Shown one piece after another: positions 53,233 through 61,641 of a stretch of DNA of 64,000 nt. The DNA comes from JALEFZ01 sp038527485. GTDB taxonomy: Bacteria; Bacteroidota; Bacteroidia; J057. The notes under the pieces are model-generated. The model was not told the origin of the DNA, ran no database searches, and saw only the letters and a program-made list of their open reading frames with translations. Where the stretch lies: NCBI GenBank assembly GCA_038527485.1, contig JBCBFT010000010.1:40072-104071 (forward strand), in the 5' to 3' direction. A program made the position numbers and the translations under genes. Position 1 is the first letter of the stretch. The number at the start of each line of letters is the position of its first letter.

Positions 53233-54213
53233 ATGTCACTAGCCACATACAAAGAGTCTTTCCTTAAGGTCCTGAGGTATTTTCCCAAGCATTGGGAGCA
53301 GGAGAAGCATTGGGGATATTATATCACGATGCTGGCCTTCTTGGGGATCTCGATGTACATCAATTACTTCTGGGTGGAGGGAACGACCATAGAGCGTCTG
53401 ATGGTGTCAAAATTTCGTGCGAAAGAGGTGCTCGTCTTGTGGTACATGCTGTTTTATGGGATTCCTTATGTATTTGGATTGGTCGCTTATGCAGCTTTTC
53501 ACCAGAGATGGGACCTGCTGAGGAATCCCCAGATGTGGACACGTGCCCTTTTTGTGATTTTTGTACTCAGCTTTGATGCCGCCTTTTACTATCACTACTA
53601 TGCCTATCGGATGGTCGAAGGCATGCCTGAAAGATACTGGGCACGAAAAGTCGCAGGAAACTTCAATAGTGTCTTGGCGATGTGGCTTCCCTTGTTCTTA
53701 TATTGGTACTTCCGAGACAGGAAGCAGATGGGGCACTTGTATGGCCTGACCTTCAAAAATTATGATTACAGACCCTATGTGATTCTGCTCCTCCTCATGG
53801 TCCCTTTGGTGGTAGGTGCTTCCTTTACAGAAGACTTTATCAGATATTATCCTACGCTGAAGCATCGGATCGTCAAAGACATTGCGGCTGTCCCTTTGTG
53901 GTTCGCTTATGTAATTTATGAAATTGCTTATGCGTCAGATTTTATCTGGACAGAGTTGGTCTTTAGGGGATTTATGGTCATCGGCATGGCGCAGTCCTTG
54001 GGGGCTGCCAGTGTAGGCGCGATGGCAGGCGTATACTGTTACAGACATTTTGCCAAACCCATGGGGGAGGCAGGTAGTTCCATCTTCGGAGGATATATAT
54101 TAGGTGTGATTGCATTGGGTAGTCGAAATATCCAAGGAGGTGTCTATGTACACATGGGGATCGCCTTGTTGATGGAATTAAGTGCTTTTTTGCAATTTGC
54201 TTTACGCCCTTAG
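53233..54213 (+). CDS. CPBP-like membrane protein (degenerate metalloprotease fold)
   Basis: A 326-residue integral membrane protein with about 8 helices. The C-terminal half resembles the CPBP/Abi (CAAX protease) fold: SDFIWTELVFRGFMVIGM near 240 matches the E-E-x-x-F-R motif except that the first Glu is Thr, the next motif YRHFAKPMG carries the His, and GGVYVHMGIALLMEL provides the last His. Loss of the first Glu suggests impaired protease activity. I prefer the start at 53233 over 53194, since the earlier residues add only a hydrophobic stretch. It is followed by a DUF2809 membrane protein gene 109 bp downstream and may share a transcript. Confidence 0.72.
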   Translation: MSLATYKESFLKVLRYFPKHWEQEKHWGYYITMLAFLGISMYINYFWVEGTTIERLMVSKFRAKEVLVLWYMLFYGIPYVFGLVAYAAFHQRWDLLRNPQMWTRALFVIFVLSFDAAFYYHYYAYRMVEGMPERYWARKVAGNFNSVLAMWLPLFLYWYFRDRKQMGHLYGLTFKNYDYRPYVILLLLMVPLVVGASFTEDFIRYYPTLKHRIVKDIAAVPLWFAYVIYEIAYASDFIWTELVFRGFMVIGMAQSLGAASVGAMAGVYCYRHFAKPMGEAGSSIFGGYILGVIALGSRNIQGGVYVHMGIALLMELSAFLQFALRP

Positions 54214-54322
54214 GCAACAAAGGAGAGATTTCAAGCGTCTATATTTCATAAGTCGCTTAAAGGGAAGCGTCGCACAGTTTTATCATCATCTATCGTCTTA
54301 CTTATTATTTTTAAACAGCTCA

Positions 54323-54790
54323 ATGAATCGCATTTTTCAGCAACTTTTAGATATACTTCGCGATCGTAGAAGGCATCTCTACACGGCTATGATTATCGGC
54401 ATTATCCCTGTAGGATTGTATTCGCGCATCTGGTATCGTTCGGTAGAGGATCAGTGTACAGGAGGGATCTTGTGTACATGGGGAGAATTCGCGCCAGACG
54501 CTTTGTATGCTTTAATGTTTTATTGGATTGCACGTTGGATTTGGATCAACCGCTCCTTTGCTTGGGCTGCTATGCTTGCGCTAGGATTTTGCTATGGAAT
54601 AGAGGTACTTCAGTTTTATCATGCACCGTGGATTGATGCCATTCGAGCGACACCCTTAGGAGGTCTGATTCTTGGCTTTAGCTTCTTGTGGTCAGATATT
54701 ATCTGCTATTCTCTTGGAGTAGGATTTGGTGTCATGGCAGATGTCTTATTGGCTAGATTTTCCTTCAAGCTCTCTTCTTCTACTTCTTGA
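54323..54790 (+). CDS. DUF2809 membrane protein
   Basis: A 155-residue integral membrane protein with four predicted helices and the DUF2809 layout: TAMIIGIIPVGLYSRIWYR, then WGEFAPDALYALMFYWIAR, WAAMLALGFCYGIEVLQFYHAPWIDAIRATPLGGLILG in pieces, and DIICYSLGVGFGV. The Asp in FAPDALYAL and E-x-x-Q-F-Y-x-A-P-W are the family's recurring residues. Function unknown. The frame is open from 54182, but the start at 54323 begins at the conserved MNRIF; the longer N terminus overlaps the CPBP gene and has no support. Confidence 0.8.
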   Translation: MNRIFQQLLDILRDRRRHLYTAMIIGIIPVGLYSRIWYRSVEDQCTGGILCTWGEFAPDALYALMFYWIARWIWINRSFAWAAMLALGFCYGIEVLQFYHAPWIDAIRATPLGGLILGFSFLWSDIICYSLGVGFGVMADVLLARFSFKLSSSTS

Positions 54791-55114
54791 GTTTTTGACA
54801 AGTGGCCAGAAGTTAAAACGAAGAAGATCTTACGGGATGCGGCTCGTTTTTTTCTGTCTACCTACCTAAAGTCTTGACACAGGAAAGAATTGCCTGCTCC
54901 CCTTTAATTTCCATTAAATAATGAGAAATCTATTTTTTGTAAGAAATGGTAGGCAAGAGGCAGGGTAAATCCGCACTTATTACGGTTTTTTGTATAAGAT
55001 CTGATTCACCATAGTCAAAGTCTGCGTTTGTCGGGGCTTCATGACTTTATGCTGACAAAGGGATTGTACGATTGTTATGGTATTCTCCTTGATAGATCCC
55101 CTAAGAGAGACCTA
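54791..55114. other. Intergenic region before the hybrid kinase
   Basis: Holds the weak hairpin at 54815-54850; otherwise AT-rich, with no ORF or clear promoter. Confidence 0.4.
54815..54850 (+). terminator. Weak terminator-like hairpin
   Basis: AAAACGA/TCGTTTT with a 22-base loop and a T-run after it. Short stem, long loop; plausible end of the CPBP-DUF2809 transcript. Confidence 0.35.
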
Positions 55115-57652
55115 ATGTACCAAAGAACCGTCCTTTATGTATTCCTAGCCCTTTTATGCTCTTTTCACAAGGTGAATGGTCAGACAGTGCTAGACATAAG
55201 AGAACTCGCTCGTCCATACATTATTCAGGCTCAGTACCTCTCCGTTTGGGAAGATCCCGCTCGTTCCCGTTCTATAGAAGACGTCCTCGGGCTTCCTCCC
55301 AAGGGATCTTTTCGTCCCTTTCCTTCTGATCGAATCAACCTCGGATTTTCAGAAAGCGGGTATTGGGTAAAGCTCAAAGTGAAAAATTCTGGCCAAGAGA
55401 AAATGGGATTTGTCTTACAGATGGACAATGACGGCTTGGGAGAGGTCCAATTGTATAAGGTTCGTCAAGGACAGGTTTTGTATACCGACCGAAATGGTTC
55501 GACTGTCAATATCAGTGAAAAGAACTTACCGATTAAGAAAATTGGATTTGAGTTAGATTTTGATTCTCAAGAGGAAGCGGATCTTTATTTATACATCACT
55601 TCTTACGGCGATCTCTGGATAGGGATGAGCCTGTTGGAGCGATACCAATATTTTCAAGAAGCTTTTTCTCAGACGACCTTATTGGGCTTATACTATGGGA
55701 TGATGGCGGTCGTGATTCTCTTTGCATTGTCATTTTTCGCTATGACGAGAGAACATGTATTCCTGTTCTTTGGCGTTTTCACATTTTTTGGTGTGGCTTA
55801 TACACTCTCGGTTGATGGCTATTTTGGGGTATGGTTGACTTCTTTGGGCAATGAAACGAAAGGGTTATATTCTGCTTTGACAAGTATTTTTGGGGCCATA
55901 TGGTTTTTGAAACTCATGGATTACTTTCCTGGACGGCACCTCATGACGCCCATTTTGATCTGGACAAGGCGTGCAATATGGAGCCTGCAGATCATCGCCA
56001 TGCTACTCATGACCATTGATGTGATGTTTGCTAGGAAGTTTAACTTGTATGTTTACATCGGAGTTTTGACATGGTCAGCTATTTTGGTTTTTAGGGGGCT
56101 TCTCAAGAAGGATCGCAGTACAAGGTATCTATTCCTAGGTTACTTATTTTTGATCGTGGCTGTCGCTTTGACCGTCATGCAGCATCTCAAAATCCTCCAT
56201 ACAGTCACCCACGTGCAGAACTATTTTTATGGAGGATACACTGCTTTTGTGTTAAGTATTTGTTTGGGCTTAGGAGATCGGTTCAAGCGTTTTTCTAAGG
56301 AACGAGAGGAAGCGATCATCGAGAAAACGGCTGCCTCTACCCGCATCCTTAGCCTCAATCATCAACTAGAAGAAGCCAATCAGCAACTCGAACAAAAGGT
56401 GGACCAGCGTACGTCTGAGTTACAGGAAAAAAACGATCAACTTGTCAAGGCAAAAGAAGCAGCAGAATCAGCAGCCAATGCGAAAGCGAACTTCCTCGCG
56501 ACGATGAGTCATGAGATCCGGACGCCCCTCAATGGAGTCGTAGGAATGACCGAATTGGTGATGACAACCGAGTTGTCTGCTGAGCAACAAGAACAGCTCC
56601 AGATCATCCGCAATAGCAGTGAAAACCTCCTGACTATCATCAACGATATCCTGGATTTCTCTAAGGTCGAATCGGGTAAGCTCAAACTTGAAAATAGAGC
56701 TATCCATTTAGGAGAATGTGTGAAACAAGTCATTGAGTTATTTACACCACAGGCTGAGTTAAAGAAGCTGAAACTCTACATGGAGGTAGGAGAGACTGTT
56801 CCTGAGATGATCATGGGAGACAGGGTTAGGCTAAGCCAAATCCTTACCAACCTCGTGTCGAATGCAGTCAAGTTTACAGATAGAGGCGGCGTGCGCGTCA
56901 CGCTGGAAAATCAGGCTAAGTCCCCTGATGGTAAAAGAGCGAATCTCAAGTTTGGGGTGCATGATACAGGTATTGGGATACCACAAGACAAAATAGAGCA
57001 GCTATTTCAGGCTTTTGAACAAGTAGATACATCGATTACACGGAAGTTTGGAGGCACAGGTCTGGGACTTGCCATATGCAGGAGATTGGTGCATCTGATG
57101 GGCGGCAATATATGGATAGAGAGTGAGCTAGGGAAAGGGACGAGTTTTTACTTTACCCTCTCTTTTATGCGCTCAGACTCATCTCACTCTCCTGCAAATA
57201 CTGACGTGGGGCAAACCATACACAAAGAGGAGAAAAAACTAAATGCACAGCTGGCAGAGAAGTATCCTTTTCAAATCCTCGTGGTAGAAGATAACAAAAT
57301 CAATCAGCGAATCGCGCAAAAGATCTTCCGATCCTTGGGGTATGAAGTAGAAATAGCGGTAAATGGACGAGTAGGATACGAACGGATCATTGCAGAGAAA
57401 TTTGACTTGGTGATGATGGATATGCAGATGCCCATCCTGGATGGTCTAGAGACGACACGTTTGGTGCGAAGCGAAGCAGACGTTCAGCCCATCATCATCG
57501 CCATGACCGCCAACGCACTTCAGGAAGATAGAGAAAGGTGCTTAGAAGCAGGTATGGACGATTATTTATCCAAACCCATCAAACCCTCCGATATTCAGGC
57601 AGTACTGACCAAATGGGGAGAATCCTCGCGTAGGAGAAGTACGACAGTATAG
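55115..57652 (+). CDS. 7TMR-DISM hybrid sensor histidine kinase
   Basis: An 845-residue hybrid kinase. Signal/anchor at the N terminus (ends near FHKVNGQ), a 7TMR-DISM extracellular domain (about 30-170: YLSVWEDPARSRSIEDVL, ESGYWVKLKVKN), seven membrane helices (about 185-400, GLYYGMMAVVILFALSF), a coiled coil (EANQQLEQKVDQRTSELQEK), HisKA with the H box ATMSHEIRTPLNGV, HATPase with LTNLVSNAVKF, DTGIGIPQDK and GTGLGLAICRRLV, and a C-terminal receiver with the phospho-acceptor in VMMDMQMPILDG. The start at 55115 gives the signal sequence; the frame is open from 55028. All catalytic residues are intact. The ligand is unknown; DISM domains often sense carbohydrates. There is no downstream output protein nearby. 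Confidence 0.93.
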   Translation: MYQRTVLYVFLALLCSFHKVNGQTVLDIRELARPYIIQAQYLSVWEDPARSRSIEDVLGLPPKGSFRPFPSDRINLGFSESGYWVKLKVKNSGQEKMGFVLQMDNDGLGEVQLYKVRQGQVLYTDRNGSTVNISEKNLPIKKIGFELDFDSQEEADLYLYITSYGDLWIGMSLLERYQYFQEAFSQTTLLGLYYGMMAVVILFALSFFAMTREHVFLFFGVFTFFGVAYTLSVDGYFGVWLTSLGNETKGLYSALTSIFGAIWFLKLMDYFPGRHLMTPILIWTRRAIWSLQIIAMLLMTIDVMFARKFNLYVYIGVLTWSAILVFRGLLKKDRSTRYLFLGYLFLIVAVALTVMQHLKILHTVTHVQNYFYGGYTAFVLSICLGLGDRFKRFSKEREEAIIEKTAASTRILSLNHQLEEANQQLEQKVDQRTSELQEKNDQLVKAKEAAESAANAKANFLATMSHEIRTPLNGVVGMTELVMTTELSAEQQEQLQIIRNSSENLLTIINDILDFSKVESGKLKLENRAIHLGECVKQVIELFTPQAELKKLKLYMEVGETVPEMIMGDRVRLSQILTNLVSNAVKFTDRGGVRVTLENQAKSPDGKRANLKFGVHDTGIGIPQDKIEQLFQAFEQVDTSITRKFGGTGLGLAICRRLVHLMGGNIWIESELGKGTSFYFTLSFMRSDSSHSPANTDVGQTIHKEEKKLNAQLAEKYPFQILVVEDNKINQRIAQKIFRSLGYEVEIAVNGRVGYERIIAEKFDLVMMDMQMPILDGLETTRLVRSEADVQPIIIAMTANALQEDRERCLEAGMDDYLSKPIKPSDIQAVLTKWGESSRRRSTTV

Positions 57653-57687
57653 CCAGAGACGCCTAACTACGTATAAAACTGGGTTCC

Positions 57688-57706
57688 CTTCAGTTTGTAA
57701 CTGAAG
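57688..57706 (+). terminator. Hairpin after the hybrid kinase gene
   Basis: CTTCAGTT/AACTGAAG, 8-bp perfect stem with a TGT loop, 35 bases after the stop codon. No T-run. Confidence 0.4.
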
Positions 57707-57795
57707 TTGAGTGAGGGGGCAGATATTGAGGCGTGATCTCCAAGGGGATTAAAACAAGAGGCTTAATAGAATATCACTTTCTGAGGTAGTATGTC

Positions 57796-57872
57796 ACCCT
57801 TTCAGGGTTCACAACTGGTTCATTGTCCTGAAGGGACAGTGTCATATAGCATGTGGAGTTTAGTTCCATGCT
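57796..57872. repeat. Cluster of three small hairpins
   Basis: ACCCT-TTC-AGGGT (57796-57808), TGTCC/GGACA (57824-57838) and AGCATG-T-GG with CCATGCT (57848-57872) occur in a row between the hybrid kinase and the MITE-like element. They resemble a decayed dispersed repeat unit. No ORF lies in this gap. Confidence 0.5.
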
Positions 57873-57918
57873 CAAGGCGTGTGCCACATAACCCTATTTT
57901 CTCTGACCTCTTACTTAA

Positions 57919-58189
57919 GTAGGTGGACAGATAAAAACAGGTTGTGTATACTATAGCGTAGCTCCAACAAATAGCGCCAGTTATGTCATCTTGATGCCGC
58001 TACGAAGTAGGCAGAAAGATCTAAACGAGTCTTATCTACACGACACTAGACATGAGATTTTATCTCAGTTATCCTGCTTTAGTTCCTTCCTCCTTCCCTA
58101 CGGGAATGGTCGTCAGGATGACCATGCTTGCGCTTTTCATTCGAGGCTGCGCCTGCTCTATTATAACCTGATTACTTGTGTCCACCTAC
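57919..58189. mobile_element. MITE-like element with TTAA flanks
   Basis: Terminal inverted repeats GTAGGTGGACA (57919-57929) and TGTCCACCTAC (58179-58189) are perfect over 11 bp. Eight bases further in, CAGGTT (57938-57943) mirrors AACCTG (58165-58170) at the same offset. TTAA abuts both ends (57915-57918, 58190-58193), consistent with a target-site duplication. The 271-bp body has no gene. The right TTAA supplies the TAA stop of the HExxH protein gene. Confidence 0.72.
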
Positions 58190-58978
58190 TTAATTTTCCT
58201 TCCACGTAGGATTCAGAGGCTCAAATGGAATAATCCCTTTTTTCTTCATTTTCTCACAAAAGGTATCCGCATATCGATGGGCAAATGCTTCTTTTTCATT
58301 ATTTGGAATTGCGAAATAAGCGTCGTCCCGCTTGTACCATTCATCTGAGGATTCATCGGGCTTGGCAGGCCGAACGACCGTTTCCAGGTACTGTACATAG
58401 TGGCCGATTTCGTGAGGGAGGGTACGGTAGAGTTGTGTTTGACGAACAAACCGAGGCTCATATTGCGCCGTGAAATAGCGTTTGTCTTCCTCGATTTGAT
58501 GTCCATCCGCTCGAAGTCTTTCGAGTTCTGCTTGTCGATCAGGTTTGAGATGCTTACTCCATTTGAGTTGTCGCGTGTAGTCTACGGCTTCCAGAATGAT
58601 GGCGGGCTCGTGATTACCTTCAAATTCGTAGCTGTAGATGAGTCTTCCCCAAGCACTTCGTAGGATCTCTTCTTTGCGCTTGGGCTGTCGGAAGATGATC
58701 AGTCTCAGGTCCACATAATCTTGTGGAGAAATGTACGCAAGAAGTGACAAGATATCTTCAATACTACAAGCGTGTAGGCTGTCCTTTCTCGTTTCTTCCA
58801 CAACGAACAGGAATTCATGATCCTGAATATAACGGCTGAATGTCTCATACTTTGTCAGGCGCTCGGTAAAATGCTTGCCGATCATCCATGGCCAAGGAAT
58901 CTCCAGGTGATTATTTTGACTTTTTCCCTGTTGGGAAGTACCGATATTTCTATTTCTGCGGATGGGGTTGTACATCAA
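58190..58978 (-). CDS. HExxH-motif protein (putative zincin)
   Basis: A 262-residue cytoplasmic protein. The only catalytic-looking feature is LPHEIGHYVQYLE near residues 191-203 (His-Glu-x-x-His), with a Glu about 36 residues later in NNEKEAFAHRYADTF, an arrangement fitting a gluzincin-type metallopeptidase. The N-terminal part (1-185) is helical and not assignable (WGRLIYSYEFEGN, WSKHLKPDRQAELERL). No signal peptide. It is 37 bp after the SAP/DUF6434 gene on the same strand, so they probably share a transcript. Its stop codon is provided by the end of the MITE-like element at 57919-58189, so the native C terminus may have been longer. Function unknown. Confidence 0.75.
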   Translation of the reverse strand: MMYNPIRRNRNIGTSQQGKSQNNHLEIPWPWMIGKHFTERLTKYETFSRYIQDHEFLFVVEETRKDSLHACSIEDILSLLAYISPQDYVDLRLIIFRQPKRKEEILRSAWGRLIYSYEFEGNHEPAIILEAVDYTRQLKWSKHLKPDRQAELERLRADGHQIEEDKRYFTAQYEPRFVRQTQLYRTLPHEIGHYVQYLETVVRPAKPDESSDEWYKRDDAYFAIPNNEKEAFAHRYADTFCEKMKKKGIIPFEPLNPTWKEN

Positions 58979-59015
58979 ATAAAGTTGTGAGTGATTCCAA
59001 ACGTTCTCCTGAGGT

Positions 59016-59618
59016 CTACGTCAAATCTAGGTCTTCAGAGGCGTATCGGACAAATCCATTTTCCATCGGTAGATGTCGCTTAATGTTCCAGAAGTGGAGG
59101 GCGTCTTTGAGACTTTTGTCTGGCTGGTCTGCCAGAAAATCACGCACGTACTGCGCCAGCATATTGTGATCGGCGATGTCTCGCTTGAAGGTAGGATCGT
59201 TTTTTCTCGCTTCTAAATCTTCCCAAGCTTTTACCGCTTCTTCCAGCGTTTTGCCAGGATGTTCCTTTACCCAATCCATGAAGTCACTGTGACAGGAAAA
59301 TTTAGGACCGATCTCGCCTTTCATGAATCGGCGGAAGTTGGGTCCAAAAGAGACATTATCTGTAATCACGGTTTCAGGCGTCAGCACTTCGCGCGCCCAG
59401 TTAAATTTCGATTGGGGACGTGCCGTTTTCTTTGTAGGCTTGAGGGCTCCCTCGTGGTCCAGCGCATACATGATGCGGTCCCTGAGTTCAAACTTTCCCC
59501 CTGTATAAGGTAAGCCTATTGCTTTGAGGATGTCGATCATCTCTTCCTTGAGCCAGTACCAACGATTGAACTCTTCACCAGAAACAATCGAGGGGAAATC
59601 AGGGCGAGTGGTAGTCAT
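59016..59618 (-). CDS. SAP-motif DUF6434 protein
   Basis: A 200-residue protein. Residues 25-60 resemble a SAP motif (EEMIDILKAIGLPYTGGKFELRDRI), a short helical DNA/RNA-binding element. The rest matches DUF6434: FNWAREVLTPETVITDNVSF, then GPNFRRFMKGEIGPKFSCHS, then DFMDWVKEHPGKTLEEAV, followed by KRDIADHNMLAQYVRDFLADQ. The repeated D-F-x-D-W/F-x-x-x-H/Q-P-x-K-T/S-L-x-x-A pattern is seen twice. No signal peptide; probable cytoplasmic nucleic-acid-associated protein, role unknown. It is encoded between a membrane protein (59674) and the HExxH protein (58190) on one strand. Confidence 0.85.
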   Translation of the reverse strand: MTTTRPDFPSIVSGEEFNRWYWLKEEMIDILKAIGLPYTGGKFELRDRIMYALDHEGALKPTKKTARPQSKFNWAREVLTPETVITDNVSFGPNFRRFMKGEIGPKFSCHSDFMDWVKEHPGKTLEEAVKAWEDLEARKNDPTFKRDIADHNMLAQYVRDFLADQPDKSLKDALHFWNIKRHLPMENGFVRYASEDLDLT

Positions 59619-59673
59619 ATATCTTTTCTGTTAAACGGCGATTTTTCTCCCTTATTGGACCGATCGTTATGTC

Positions 59674-60264
59674 CTAATCTTCCTGTTCTGGATCATTTTT
59701 CCCTATTTCTTCGATCTTCATGTCTAGGTTGTCCTTGACAGGTCCTTCAAAGAAGTTCACCATGAAGCGTGCGCGATACATCCCCCAAGCGAACATGAAA
59801 AAGCCCAAGCAAAACAAGAAAATTCCGCCTAGATATCCCCATTCATAGATGGGATCTTGTGGACCATCGAGAGAGGAACTAGAGGTATAAAAGGCATAAG
59901 ATTTAAGTGTCCCTGCGATGGGAAGAAGCATGATAAGGCGCACCCGACTTTTGAGATTTCTCCTGTACATGCCGCCCAATAGGAGGAGCATCCCCAAATC
60001 GACGAATGGGACAAGTGCTACAATCGTGGTATGTAGGGGAAGCGGAAGGATATATCGTTCCTGATAACTATCCGTCAAAGAGGAAAACTCACTTACTACT
60101 TGGATCACACCTGAAATAGATCCGAGACTGAAAAAGGTGAGAATCGTAACCAAGAGGGCATGGATTACTTTGGCAGAGATGTGCTGTCCAGGATCTCTTC
60201 GATAGTCTCGGTAAAAGCCAGTCCCAAGAATCAGTAAAATGACTACAGGGAAAATAAAACTCAT
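59674..60264 (-). CDS. Unknown integral membrane protein
   Basis: A 196-residue protein with about five hydrophobic helices (roughly 3-17, 33-56, 76-98, 106-124 and 143-165), and an acidic C-terminal tail (IEEIGKNDPEQED) that probably lies in the cytoplasm. No family recognised. It is upstream of the DUF6434 gene by 55 bp on the same strand, so it could head a three-gene transcript with the DUF6434 and HExxH genes. Confidence 0.65.
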   Translation of the reverse strand: MSFIFPVVILLILGTGFYRDYRRDPGQHISAKVIHALLVTILTFFSLGSISGVIQVVSEFSSLTDSYQERYILPLPLHTTIVALVPFVDLGMLLLLGGMYRRNLKSRVRLIMLLPIAGTLKSYAFYTSSSSLDGPQDPIYEWGYLGGIFLFCLGFFMFAWGMYRARFMVNFFEGPVKDNLDMKIEEIGKNDPEQED

Positions 60265-60349
60265 AGCAAAGAATAAGTTGGTAACATATTAGTGTCGGTC
60301 TACATAACTCCTCATGTAGTGGGAGTGTTCAAAAGTGGCTTACTATCCT

Positions 60350-61264
60350 TTACGCATCTAATAGATCATGTTGAAACAGCAGATGCCCATTCTGGAGAGT
60401 GGTCTCTAGCTGTTTCTGCTCTAGCCAATCAAGAAATTTCTGTATGCGTGCCGGGTCCATCCTTCCCCAGATACCCTCTTTCGTGTAGTAGGGAGAGGTA
60501 GTGACCTGACATTTGAGAAGGTCGATCTTTTGACGATCATGGGGAGGAACGTATGGCTTCAGGATTTCTACGCTTTTTTCAGGATGTTCTTGGGCGTAGA
60601 GAAATCCTTTTTTACTCGCCGCCAGAAAAGCTCGATAAGCTGTGCTTTTCTCCTCGATCTGATCTTGTCTTGCAATGAGCACAGGGGAGTATCCATAGGG
60701 GATGCCATAATCTTCGAGCATAAATACATTCAGTTCAAGGCCTGCCCCTTCTGCTTCGATGCCTTCCCAATTCAAAAATACCCAAGTAGCGTCTGCCTGG
60801 CCTTCGTGGAGAGTATTCCAGATCCCTAACATGTCGGGATGTACGATTTGGATATCACCTTTGCCTCCGTCGTTGATGATCATCTCCTGGACGATTTTGT
60901 CCTCATATCGAGCCCCATAGGAGGCATATATTTTTCCGTCAAGATCCCTGGGACGAGTGATTGAGGTCTTGCCCAAGGTCACGATCGCACTGACGTCTTC
61001 TTGCAGGAGGGTGGCGACTGCGCGCATGGGCACAGGTTGTGACTTGGTGTTGTAGCTGATGACACTCTCAGATGGGGCAATCGCAAAATCTGCTAATCCC
61101 AGTTCCACTTTTTTGGCAGGGGTCTGGGCATAGTTATCTTCGGAGGGATCACTGATCTGAATTTCTACCTGTAATTCAGAATAAAACCCTAGTTCTCGTG
61201 CGACGAAAAAACCTGTGTGGTTTGTATTGGGTGTCCAATCCAGTGCAAGTCTGATTGGGGTCAT
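60350..61264 (-). CDS. NMT1/THI5-like substrate-binding protein without signal peptide
   Basis: A 304-residue type 2 periplasmic-binding-fold protein of the NMT1/THI5 (ThiY-like) family. It opens MTPIRLALDWTPNTNHTGFF and continues VARELGFYSE, typical of pyrimidine-precursor-binding proteins; further motifs are LGLADFAIAPSESVISYNT, then VTLGKTSITRPRDLDGKIYA, and TLHEGQADATWVFLNWEG. There is no signal peptide or lipobox. The frame extends 10 residues upstream to 61294, but they add no signal. No ABC permease or ATPase is adjacent. It also lacks the Cys-rich motif of yeast Thi5 enzymes. So it is either a cytoplasmic binding protein/enzyme or a component of a system encoded elsewhere. Confidence 0.83.
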   Translation of the reverse strand: MTPIRLALDWTPNTNHTGFFVARELGFYSELQVEIQISDPSEDNYAQTPAKKVELGLADFAIAPSESVISYNTKSQPVPMRAVATLLQEDVSAIVTLGKTSITRPRDLDGKIYASYGARYEDKIVQEMIINDGGKGDIQIVHPDMLGIWNTLHEGQADATWVFLNWEGIEAEGAGLELNVFMLEDYGIPYGYSPVLIARQDQIEEKSTAYRAFLAASKKGFLYAQEHPEKSVEILKPYVPPHDRQKIDLLKCQVTTSPYYTKEGIWGRMDPARIQKFLDWLEQKQLETTLQNGHLLFQHDLLDA

Positions 61265-61362
61265 AGATTGCTCGATTTTAAAGTGAGAAATCAAATTAGG
61301 GTAGATTTATCAAATCAGCAATTCCATCCTTCAGGATCTAGCTAAGATATCTGTACAGGACC

Positions 61363-61641
61363 TCAATCTTTCGCCTCTATTCGTTGTATCTGCTTTTGAT
61401 AATAAGGCATCATGCGTTCTTTGGAAGTCAAAGTAGCTTGTACTCGTTCTCTCTCTTGTGATCGAGACGTAAGAAATGTAGCGTGTCGACGAGAGTCTGT
61501 CAAAAGAGGATTTACTTCAGGGAAAGCCAGATGGTACAGGTTGTATAGGAGTAAAAAATCGAGGCCCGAAAAGTTGCCCCTCACATGTCCCACCCCAAAG
61601 TATTGGTATTTTAAGCTTCTTTCTGTTCGATCTGCGCAAGC
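61363..61641 (-). pseudogene. In-frame continuation of the gene at 61642 beyond a TGA stop
   Basis: Ninety-two sense codons follow, in the same frame, the TGA at 61642-61644, and end at a stop at 61363. The sequence includes YQYFGVGHVRGNFSGLD and FLLLYNLYHLAFPEVNP, which reads like the C-terminal end of the upstream protein. The boundary at GGA-TGA-GCT suggests a nonsense mutation of one codon. The separate frame starting at GTG 61593 is not a gene of its own. Confidence 0.6.

Noticed and set aside
60350..61264. Yeast-type THI5 pyrimidine synthase
   Set aside because: The Cys-rich motif of those enzymes is not present; only the general fold is supported.
61363..61593. Independent small gene
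   Set aside because: It is in the same frame as the gene upstream and reads as its continuation.
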